A stretch of 12,733 nt of DNA, taken from positions 1 through 12,733 of the forward strand of contig JAGYNF010000021.1 of the NCBI GenBank assembly GCA_018400215.1, read 5' to 3'. The DNA comes from Cyanobium sp. M55B138. Lineage in GTDB: Bacteria; Cyanobacteriota; Cyanobacteriia; PCC-6307; Cyanobiaceae. Below, piece after piece: positions 7,306 through 12,733 of this stretch. How positions within the stretch are numbered: position 1 is the first letter of the stretch; each line of letters opens with the position of its first letter. The notes below the pieces were generated by a model. The model had not been told where the DNA came from. It did not search any database and saw nothing but the letters and a program-made list of their open reading frames with translations. A program made the translations under genes and the position numbers.

Positions 7306-7737
7306 ATGACAGCAACGGCGCTGAGCGGTCAACTCCCGAAGTACATCGGCAGCACGGGCGGCCTGCTGAATTCTGCGGAAACAGAGGAGAAATACGCCAT
7401 CACCTGGACGAGCCCCCAGAGCCAGGGGTTTGAACTCCCCACCGGCGGTGCCGCCGAGATGAACGAAGGCGAAAACATCATGTATTTCGCCCGCAAGGAG
7501 CAGTGCCTGGCCCTCGGCACCCAGCTGCGCACCAAGTTCAAACCCCGCATCGAGGACTACAAGATCTACCGCATCTACCCCGGCGGTGACACCGAATTCC
7601 TCCATCCCAAAGATGGGGTGTTCCCCGAGAAGGTGAACGAAGGTCGCACCATGGTGGGGCATAACTCCCGTCGCATTGGCGCCAACCCCAACCCCGCCAA
7701 CCTCAAATTCACGGGCAAGGAAACCTTTGACGCCTGA
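7306..7737 (+). CDS. psaD: Photosystem I reaction centre subunit II (PsaD)
   Basis: PsaD is the stromal/cytoplasmic-side subunit of photosystem I that forms much of the ferredoxin docking site and stabilises PsaC. The 143-aa product is full length and highly conserved: [21 protein letters not shown] (10-30), [41 protein letters not shown] (42-75, checked in pieces), the basic [16 protein letters not shown] (77-92), [17 protein letters not shown] and the C-terminal [28 protein letters not shown] 7306 gives the usual short N-terminus; only a weak purine stretch (GAACGAG) precedes it. A strong intrinsic terminator follows the stop by 25 bp, so psaD looks like its own transcription unit or the end of one, as expected for a gene expressed at high level. 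It breaks the functional theme of the genes on both sides. Confidence 0.98.
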   Translation: MTATALSGQLPKYIGSTGGLLNSAETEEKYAITWTSPQSQGFELPTGGAAEMNEGENIMYFARKEQCLALGTQLRTKFKPRIEDYKIYRIYPGGDTEFLHPKDGVFPEKVNEGRTMVGHNSRRIGANPNPANLKFTGKETFDA

Positions 7738-7762
7738 CCGCCAGGTCCATTCTGTTTCCACC

Positions 7763-7787
7763 GCCGGGGCCTGAGCCCCGGCTTTTT
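7763..7787 (+). terminator. Intrinsic terminator after psaD
   Basis: A perfect 8-bp stem, GCCGGGGC (7763-7770) pairing with GCCCCGGC (7775-7782), with a four-base loop CTGA and followed at once by five T residues (7783-7787). All stem pairs are G-C, so the hairpin should be very stable. It starts 25 bp after the psaD stop and ends only 9 bp before the glycosyltransferase ATG. Confidence 0.88.
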
Positions 7788-7796
7788 GCTGGCTCC

Positions 7797-8717
7797 ATGC
7801 TGAACGCCCTGCTGCAACGCATCAAGGTGGGCCAGGTGGGCCTCACCCCTCCCCAGGCCCAGCCCGGGCGCCATGGGGTCGCCATCGTGCTGGTGGTGCG
7901 CAATGAGGAGCGCCACATCGGCGAATGGGCCCGGTTTCACCGCCTGGCCGGCATCCGCCATGTGTTCGTGTACGACGATGGCAGCACCGATGGCACCCTC
8001 GCGGCCCTGGCCGCGGCCCTGGGGCCGGCAGGCCACACGGTGATCCCCTGGGGCCAACGGCTGATCGACAGCCGCCTGGGGCGACCGATCCACAACCAGG
8101 TGCTGGCCTACGCCCACGCCGCCGCCAATTTCGGCGGGGCCTACCGCTGGCTGGCCTACATCGATGCCGATGAATTCCTGGTGCCGGTGCAGGCCAGCAG
8201 CGTGGACGCCGCCCTGGCCCACCTGGGGCCAGATGTGGCGAATCTGTCGCTGCCCTGGCACATGTTCGGCCGCTGCGGCCACCACCTGGCCCCCGCCGGT
8301 GGTGTGGTGGCCAACTACCGGCTGCGGGCCGCCGCCCCGATGGAGGCGATGAACTTCAAGTGCCTGGTCGACCCCTGCCGCCTCAGCGCCGTGCGGGTGC
8401 ACAGCGTGCACACCGGCCACCCCCAACTCACCTGGAATGACCGTGGCGAGCCATCCCGGCTGGCCAAACGGCATCGCGCCAGCTTCTACGCCGCCGACCA
8501 TCTCCAACTCAACCACTACTACACCCGCTCCAGCGAAGAACTGGAGCAGAAGATCGGCCGCGGGCCAAACCTCGAGGCCAAGCGCCAGGCCTACCGCCGC
8601 AAGGTGATGCGCACCGTGACGCGCATCGAAGCGCACACGCTGGAGGACAACCTGGCGCTCAACTTCCTGGACCGGGTCGCTGGCGGGGGTTCTTGTTTGA
8701 GTGAAAACTCGCCCTAA
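7797..8717 (+). CDS. Glycosyltransferase, family 2/92-like (GT-A fold)
   Basis: A 306-aa protein of the family 2/family 92-like group of GT-A glycosyltransferases, which move a sugar from a nucleotide donor to a glycan acceptor in the cytoplasm. Visible motifs are VAIVLVVRNEERHIGEWARFH (28-48), the donor-site YDDGSTDGTL (59-68), the metal-binding IDADEFLVP (DxD, Asp123-Asp125), LPWHMFGR (152-159), FKCLVDP and the late LNHYYTRSSEE (239-249) typical of this subgroup. No transmembrane segment is seen. ATG 7797 is used; it lies 9 bp after the psaD terminator and has no promoter space of its own. Its TAA overlaps the stop of the convergent sulfotransferase gene (CTAA, 8714-8717). With three sulfotransferase-like genes next door, it most likely builds a surface or secreted glycan that is then sulfated. 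Sugar and acceptor are unknown. Confidence 0.85.
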   Translation: MLNALLQRIKVGQVGLTPPQAQPGRHGVAIVLVVRNEERHIGEWARFHRLAGIRHVFVYDDGSTDGTLAALAAALGPAGHTVIPWGQRLIDSRLGRPIHNQVLAYAHAAANFGGAYRWLAYIDADEFLVPVQASSVDAALAHLGPDVANLSLPWHMFGRCGHHLAPAGGVVANYRLRAAAPMEAMNFKCLVDPCRLSAVRVHSVHTGHPQLTWNDRGEPSRLAKRHRASFYAADHLQLNHYYTRSSEELEQKIGRGPNLEAKRQAYRRKVMRTVTRIEAHTLEDNLALNFLDRVAGGGSCLSENSP

Positions 8718-9475
8718 AAGCGGTAGCTGAACTGCTCGATCTCGTTGGCGTAGAGGCGTCCAACCAGGCGTTCCAGCCCCGGGGTGTAGTAGCTGCGATA
8801 GCCGCCAGGGGCGCCCGCGGGGCGATGGCCGCCCTTGGAACGGGGGAGCCAGCCATCCCAGGCCAGGCCGCCATCCCGAAAAAAGGTTTCGAGGCCAGCT
8901 TGCAGCTGCTCAAAGCGCACCACGCGGTCGGCCACCACCCGGTTGTTGATCGTGTACATCGGCCAGTTGTCGTGGAAGGCCAATGGCACGATCCCGCCCA
9001 GGGCCTGGCCCGCCGCCAGGGCCTCCACGTAGGCGGTGAAGCTGGGGGGGCTGGCCAACCCCTGAATGCGCCAGAAGTAATCCGACACGGTTTTATCCCA
9101 GGGATTGCGCACGATCGCCAGCTTGCGAAAGCTGGCCCACTCCCGCGGGAAGGCCGCCGCCACCCGCGCCGCCGGAGCATGGGGCGGCTTGCGGCCCAGC
9201 AGGGGCCGGTGGGCATGGTCGATGGCACGGGTGAGGGCACGGCGATAGCCGCGGGCACCCAGCAGGTGATACAGGGGCAGCAGATAGCGGCTCTGGCGCA
9301 GGGCCAGCCGCCGCACCCGGGGGGTGAGCGCAATCCCCAGGGCCATGGTGTCGGCCAAGGCGCTGATCTGCAGGTCATCGGGGCCCAGCAGACGCGCCAG
9401 CGACACGCACAGGGAGCTGCCGGCCGCCTTGCGGCAGTGCAGCACGATCAAGCGGTGGCGCTCACTGATGATCAT
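8714..9475 (-). CDS. Sulfotransferase, sulfotransfer_2-like (ST-A)
   Basis: A 253-aa PAPS-dependent sulfotransferase-like protein that would transfer sulfate from PAPS to a hydroxyl, probably on a carbohydrate. The 5'-phosphosulfate loop is seen as IVLHCRKAAGSSLCVSLARL (10-29, Lys16), and the 3'-phosphate site as LAIVRNPWDKTVSDYFWRI (119-137, Arg123, Ser131). The C-terminus LERLVGRLYANEIEQFSY matches the end of the third sulfotransferase in this window (ST-C). The open frame extends to 9616, but those 47 residues lie over the upstream gene and look like shadow sequence; ATG at 9475 follows the upstream gene's stop by 4 bp and puts the loop near the N-terminus as usual. It forms a minus-strand pair with ST-B. 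Its stop overlaps that of the convergent glycosyltransferase. The substrate cannot be read from the sequence. Confidence 0.82.
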   Translation of the reverse strand: MIISERHRLIVLHCRKAAGSSLCVSLARLLGPDDLQISALADTMALGIALTPRVRRLALRQSRYLLPLYHLLGARGYRRALTRAIDHAHRPLLGRKPPHAPAARVAAAFPREWASFRKLAIVRNPWDKTVSDYFWRIQGLASPPSFTAYVEALAAGQALGGIVPLAFHDNWPMYTINNRVVADRVVRFEQLQAGLETFFRDGGLAWDGWLPRSKGGHRPAGAPGGYRSYYTPGLERLVGRLYANEIEQFSYRF

Positions 9476-9479
9476 CGGC

Positions 9480-10190
9480 TCAGCGCTGGGCCCTGGGCCG
9501 GTGCTGGGCGATCCAGGCCTTGCCGGCCTGCAGCCAGGGCGGCAGGCGCTGGCCACGGCTGCGACCGATATCCCCAAAGTGTTCGGCCTGCAGGCCATAG
9601 GCGGGCAAGCGGGCAATCAACACGTCCACCCCATCGCGATCGATGTTGAAGTCGATCAGCTGGTCTGGGCGATCGGCCATGAAGGCGCGCACGGCCGCCA
9701 GATGGAGATCCCACTCCTGGCGCCAGGCCGCCACCAGCGCATCAAGGCTGGGCAAACCCCGCACCCGCCGCTCCCGGGCCGCAAATTCGCCGTGGCCGTG
9801 GTGCAGGCGCGAACGCAGCCAATCCTCGCGATCCCGCCAGTTCAGCAACAGGATGGCATCGGGATAGTCGCGCAGAATCTCCCTGAATAAGCCATTACCA
9901 TCAAAAGTTTGGCGTCGATTGCTATCGATTAAATCACCATAAAAAGTATAGCCTTCAACACTGGAAAACAACGGCTTTCCCATCTCATGATTGGCCCGCA
10001 TGATGCCGCCAAGCTTGCGCCTGCCCCGCCAGCGATGGGGCAGCTTCTGATGCACGGCCCGATGGCCGGAGCGGGCAAACAACCGGGCCAGGCTACGGGT
10101 GGCACATTTGTTGAAACCAACCGCCACCACCTTGGGAAGGGCTGCCGGCAGGGCAGGGCTAGCCAGGGCATGGATGTCAGCTGGAGCCAT
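9480..10190 (-). CDS. Sulfotransferase-like P-loop protein (ST-B)
   Basis: A 236-aa protein of the P-loop sulfotransferase fold. The 5' loop reads VVAVGFNKCATRSLARLFAR (21-40, Lys28), the form seen in the 'sulfotransfer_4' type group, and a likely 3'-phosphate site is ILLLNWRDREDWLRSRL (113-129). It is clearly different from the other two sulfotransferases here, lacking the RLYA...EQF C-terminus. ATG 10190 is followed by a short Ala/Pro-rich lead; no good Shine-Dalgarno is visible. It is the first gene of a minus-strand pair: ST-A starts 4 bp after its stop. Codons for about residues 68-102 lie in a sharply AT-rich patch, unlike the rest of the window, hinting at recombination or an imported segment. 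A sulfotransferase role on a glycan is inferred from fold and neighbours; substrate unknown. Confidence 0.72.
   Translation of the reverse strand: MAPADIHALASPALPAALPKVVAVGFNKCATRSLARLFARSGHRAVHQKLPHRWRGRRKLGGIMRANHEMGKPLFSSVEGYTFYGDLIDSNRRQTFDGNGLFREILRDYPDAILLLNWRDREDWLRSRLHHGHGEFAARERRVRGLPSLDALVAAWRQEWDLHLAAVRAFMADRPDQLIDFNIDRDGVDVLIARLPAYGLQAEHFGDIGRSRGQRLPPWLQAGKAWIAQHRPRAQR
9881..9990. other. AT-rich patch inside the ST-B gene
   Basis: By hand count, bases 9901-9960 contain 21 G/C of 60 (35%), whereas flanking genes are visibly well above 60% GC. The patch fades out on both sides by about 9880 and 9990. It stays in frame within ST-B, encoding part of a segment with SVEGYTFYGDLIDSNRRQTF, and uses A/T-ending codons rare elsewhere in the window. 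Confidence 0.75.
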
Positions 10191-10235
10191 GCTAATGGAG
10201 GGATCGAGTAGCGTTCATTCAGACAGGTTGTATCC
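10191..10235. promoter_or_regulatory. Short divergent intergenic region between ST-B and ST-C
   Basis: Only 45 bp separate the ATG of ST-B (minus) from the ATG of ST-C (plus). Both genes must be driven from here or from inside each other's 5' end, since no upstream same-strand gene is close to either. The sequence is less GC-rich than its surroundings. I could not pick out a convincing -35/-10 pair on either strand. Confidence 0.3.
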
Positions 10236-11000
10236 ATGGCAGGCACCATGCCCGGCTCCGGTGTGCTGAGAGCCGGCGGCCGCATGGGGGCCCGGCTGCT
10301 TTCGCCGTTTTACCGCCGTTACCCCTACCGGGGAGCGATGGATCTGTTCAAGCTTGATCCCCGCGGCGCCTATTCGCCCCTCGAGCCATTTTTCTATAAC
10401 CGCATCCCCAAGGCCGCCAATACCACCATCACCCAGGCCCTGTTTGCGCACACCCGCTTTCGCCCAGCCCGGGCCCGCCGCGGCCACCCCAAATATCAGT
10501 TTCTGCGGCCCCTGTTTCTCCCCCCATCTGAGGTGAAGCGCCTGGAGAGCCAGGCCTGGGCCTTCACCGTGGTGCGCGATCCCTACAGCCGGGTGCTGTC
10601 GGCCTATCTCGACAAGGTGGGGCGCCGCCGCCACCAGGGCCGCCGCTTCCTCAGCTGGGCCGCCCAGCACGGCCAGCCCGAGAGCTTCCTGGGCTTCTGT
10701 CGCTACCTGGAGGCCGGCGGTCTGTTCCTCGACATGCACTGGGCACCGCAGGCGGAGATTCTCTGCCTACCCCTGGAGCGTTTCGACTTCATCGGCCGGG
10801 TCGAGACCCTCGAGCACGACCTGGGCCACATCCTGCAGCATCTCTTCGGCGTGGCGCCCGGCGCCCCCGCTCCGCGGGCCGGCACCAGCACCCAGGCCAG
10901 TGAGCGGCTCGAGGAGAGCTATGGCCCAGAGGAGCGGCGGATTGTGAACCGTCTCTACGCCCGCGACTTCGAGCAATTCGGCTACGACCGGCGCCTATAA
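10236..11000 (+). CDS. Sulfotransferase, sulfotransfer_2-like (ST-C)
   Basis: A 254-aa sulfotransferase-like protein of the sulfotransfer_2 (carbohydrate/HNK-1-type) group. The 5'-phosphosulfate loop is FFYNRIPKAANTTITQAL (52-69, Lys59), and the 3'-phosphate site is FTVVRDPYSRVLSAYLDKV (110-128, Arg114, Ser122). Further family features are WAPQAEILCLPLERFDFIGRVE (in 169-190) and the C-terminal RLYARDFEQFGY (239-250). Family members sulfate sugar hydroxyls; in bacteria they often sit in capsule or exopolysaccharide loci. ATG 10236 is used; ATG 10248 is an alternative four codons in. Unlike animal relatives there is no evident N-terminal membrane anchor. It is divergent from ST-B and followed by trpE after 24 bp without a terminator. 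The paired C-terminus with ST-A suggests the two are distant paralogues. Confidence 0.85.
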   Translation: MAGTMPGSGVLRAGGRMGARLLSPFYRRYPYRGAMDLFKLDPRGAYSPLEPFFYNRIPKAANTTITQALFAHTRFRPARARRGHPKYQFLRPLFLPPSEVKRLESQAWAFTVVRDPYSRVLSAYLDKVGRRRHQGRRFLSWAAQHGQPESFLGFCRYLEAGGLFLDMHWAPQAEILCLPLERFDFIGRVETLEHDLGHILQHLFGVAPGAPAPRAGTSTQASERLEESYGPEERRIVNRLYARDFEQFGYDRRL

Positions 11001-11001
11001 A
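10996..11001 (+). promoter_or_regulatory. Candidate -10 element for trpE
   Basis: TATAAA (5 of 6 to TATAAT) overlaps the stop codon of the third sulfotransferase. It is the best -10-like hexamer near trpE and would give a leader of about 17 nt before the TTG start. The expected -35 position holds no good match to TTGACA. There is no room for a trp leader peptide or attenuator in the 24-bp spacer. Confidence 0.28.
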
Positions 11002-11024
11002 GGCAAAGCCTGCAGCCGCCTCCC

Positions 11025-12566
11025 TTGGACACCGGTGCCCCGGATCAGGCCTTCTGCGACCAGGTGGCGGCAGGCCACAACTTCATCCCCCTGTGGAAGT
11101 GCTGGCCTGCAGACCTGGAAACGCCGCTCACCACCTGGCTGAAGGTGGGCGCCGGCAGTGAGCATGGCGTGCTGCTGGAATCGGTGGAGGGGGGCGAGCG
11201 GATCGGCCGCTGGAGTTTTGTGGTGGCCGATCCGCTCTGGACCCTCACCAGCCGCGCTGAACAGAGCGAGCGGGTGTGGCGCGATGGCCAGCGCGAGTCG
11301 ATGGTCGGCAATCCCTTTGAGCTGCTGCAGACCTGCCTGGCCCCCCTACACAGCGCACCGGTGCCGGGGCTGCCCCCCGTGGGTCAGCTGTTCGGCTTCT
11401 GGGGCTATGAGCTGATCCGCTGGATCGAACCCTCCGTGCCGGTGCATCCCGCCTCCGCGGGCGCCCCCCCCGATGGCTGCTGGATGCTGGCCGACAGCCT
11501 GCTGGTGTTCGACCAGGTGAAGCGCCAGATCACCGCCGTGGCCTACGCCGACCTCAGCGGCGGCGCCGATCCCGAGGCGGCCTACGCCGCGGCCCAGCAG
11601 CGCATCGTTGGCCTGGAGGAGCGCATGCACGCCCCCCTGCCGAGCAGCGTCACCCCCCTGCGCTGGCACGACGCCAGTCCGGCTGAGATGGCCCAGAGCC
11701 TGATCACCAGCAGCAACGTCGCCCAGGGGACCTTCGAGGCGGCGGTGCTCCAGGGCGAACACCACATCGAGGCGGGGGACGTGTTCCAGCTGGTGCTCAG
11801 CCAACGGCTGGAAACCCGCATTGACCGCGATCCCTTCGAGCTCTACCGCAGCCTGCGGATGGTGAATCCTTCGCCCTACATGGCCTTCTTCAACTTTGGC
11901 GGCTGGTATCTGATCGGCTCCAGTCCCGAGGTGATGGTGAAGGCAGAACCCATCCCGGAGGGCGGCGTGAAAGCCTCGCTGCGGCCGATCGCCGGCACCC
12001 GCCCCCGCGGTCGCGACGAAGCGGAAGACCTGGCCCTGGAGGTGGAGCTGCTGGCCGATCCCAAGGAGCGGGCCGAGCACGTGATGTTGGTGGACCTGGG
12101 CCGCAACGACCTGGGCCGTGTCTGCCAACCCGGCACGGTGAAGGTGAGCGACCTGATGGTGATCGAGCGCTATTCCCATGTGATGCACATCGTGAGCCAG
12201 GTGGAGGGTCTGCTGGCCGAGGGGCAAACCGTGTGGGACCTGCTGATGGCCTCCTTCCCCGCCGGCACCGTCAGCGGTGCCCCCAAGATCCGCGCCATGC
12301 AACTCATTCATGCCCTGGAGCCCGATGCCCGGGGTCCCTACTCCGGGGTGTATGGCGGGGTTGACCTGGGCGGAGCCCTCAACACCGCCATCACCATCCG
12401 CACCATGGTGGTGCTGCCCCATCCAGAAGGGGGCTGGCGGGTTCAGGTGCAGGCCGGTGCCGGGGTGGTGGCCGATTCCAACGCCGCTGCCGAATACCAG
12501 GAAACCCTCAACAAAGCCCGCGGCATGCTCAAGGCAATTGCCTGCCTGCTGCCCGCCCAGCCATGA
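11025..12566 (+). CDS. trpE: Anthranilate synthase component I
   Basis: TrpE makes anthranilate from chorismate, using ammonia delivered by the glutamine amidotransferase TrpG, as the first step of tryptophan synthesis. The 513-aa product is full length. The N-terminal domain has the tryptophan-feedback motif LLESVEGGERIGRWSF (50-65), then FGFWGYELI-like and DQVKRQITAVAY blocks. The catalytic chorismate-binding half shows EAGDVFQLVLSQR, RMVNPSPYMAFFNF, LIGSSPEVMVK, RPIAGTRPRGRDEAED, DPKERAEHVMLVDLGRNDLG, PAGTVSGAPKIRAM and GVYGGVDLGGALNTAITIRT. The frame has no ATG near its start: TTG 11025 is the first start codon after an in-frame stop, with GTG 11064 as an alternative. No TrpG domain is fused. 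The next gene begins inside the stop (ATGA). Retention of LLES suggests that feedback inhibition is intact. Aminodeoxychorismate synthase is excluded by the N-terminal similarity to cyanobacterial TrpE. Confidence 0.96.
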   Translation: MDTGAPDQAFCDQVAAGHNFIPLWKCWPADLETPLTTWLKVGAGSEHGVLLESVEGGERIGRWSFVVADPLWTLTSRAEQSERVWRDGQRESMVGNPFELLQTCLAPLHSAPVPGLPPVGQLFGFWGYELIRWIEPSVPVHPASAGAPPDGCWMLADSLLVFDQVKRQITAVAYADLSGGADPEAAYAAAQQRIVGLEERMHAPLPSSVTPLRWHDASPAEMAQSLITSSNVAQGTFEAAVLQGEHHIEAGDVFQLVLSQRLETRIDRDPFELYRSLRMVNPSPYMAFFNFGGWYLIGSSPEVMVKAEPIPEGGVKASLRPIAGTRPRGRDEAEDLALEVELLADPKERAEHVMLVDLGRNDLGRVCQPGTVKVSDLMVIERYSHVMHIVSQVEGLLAEGQTVWDLLMASFPAGTVSGAPKIRAMQLIHALEPDARGPYSGVYGGVDLGGALNTAITIRTMVVLPHPEGGWRVQVQAGAGVVADSNAAAEYQETLNKARGMLKAIACLLPAQP

Positions 12567-12733
12567 AGGATCCCCTGTTGCTCAAGGGCTTTGAAGTGGA
12601 GCTGTTCACGGGCCGCCCCGACGGCACCGTGGTGGGCTGCAGTGCCGAGGCGGCGGCGGCCCTGGAGGGTTTTGTCACCGAACCGGATCACCGCAATCTG
12701 GAATACGTGACCCCCCCCGCAAGCGACTACGCC
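12563..12733 (+). CDS. gshA: Glutamate-cysteine ligase, cyanobacterial type (5' end only)
   Basis: The first 57 codons of a gene that continues past the window. The N-terminus reads LLLKGFEVELFTGRPDGTVV (6-24), then EGFVTEPDHRNLEYVTPP, which I recognise as the start of the cyanobacterial form of glutamate-cysteine ligase. This enzyme joins glutamate and cysteine with ATP, the first step of glutathione synthesis. ATG 12563 overlaps the trpE TGA by four bases (ATGA), so translation is probably coupled. The call rests on the conserved N-terminus alone; catalytic residues further in are not visible. Confidence 0.8.
   Translation, partial: MKDPLLLKGFEVELFTGRPDGTVVGCSAEAAAALEGFVTEPDHRNLEYVTPPASDYA

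Noticed and set aside
9476..9616. 47-residue N-terminal extension of the first minus-strand sulfotransferase
   Set aside because: It overlaps the upstream gene, is Cys/Pro/Arg-rich, and would place the PAPS loop unusually far in; ATG 9475 fits gene spacing.
7797..11000. The sulfotransferase block as a mobile element
   Set aside because: No integrase, transposase, tRNA edge, or flanking direct or inverted repeats were found by eye; only gene content suggests insertion.
11346..12422. Long minus-strand open frame (358 codons) opposite trpE
   Set aside because: It lies wholly antisense to a textbook TrpE; its His/Gln/Gly-rich translation is the usual shadow of GC-rich coding DNA.
1..12733. CRISPR arrays, tRNA or rRNA genes, riboswitches, HIP1 (GCGATCGC) palindromes
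   Set aside because: None was noticed on reading; near-matches to HIP1 occur (for example GCGATCGA near 9637) but no exact copy was seen.

Overview
The window is GC-rich, almost fully coding DNA from a unicellular cyanobacterium. PsaD (photosystem I subunit II), a CCB-type cytochrome b6f assembly protein, aerobic HemF and the opening residues of a cyanobacterial-type glutamate-cysteine ligase all point there. High GC, very short spacers and the gene set suggest a Cyanobium / high-GC Synechococcus (picocyanobacterial) genome; this placement is inference from gene content and composition.

Left part (1-3311): the end of an unrecognised gene runs into a convergent RNase D-like exonuclease. Divergent from it is a two-gene plus-strand unit, a CCB2/CCB4-type membrane protein (921-1472) and a secreted amidase_3-like cell wall hydrolase (1472-2320). 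That unit collides tail-to-tail with hemF (2268-3311, minus), the two coding regions overlapping by 53 bp.

Middle part (3440-7737): a tight plus-strand cluster of an Mrp/ApbC-type P-loop ATPase, RodA (SEDS peptidoglycan polymerase) and a histidine-kinase-like protein with a good H box but a badly eroded ATP-binding domain. psaD follows and is closed by a clean intrinsic terminator (7763-7787).

Right part (7797-12733): between psaD and trpE lies an accessory block of four genes, one family 2/92-type glycosyltransferase and three different PAPS-dependent sulfotransferase-like proteins. Two sulfotransferases form a minus-strand pair, and the third is divergent from them. Together they look like a small module that makes and sulfates a surface or extracellular glycan. 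After it come trpE (anthranilate synthase component I, TTG start) and, overlapping its stop by ATGA, the start of a glutamate-cysteine ligase gene that runs off the window.

No tRNA, rRNA, CRISPR array, insertion sequence or integrase was seen. The most interesting items are the glycosyltransferase/sulfotransferase island, the degenerate kinase in front of psaD, and a sharp AT-rich patch inside one sulfotransferase gene.
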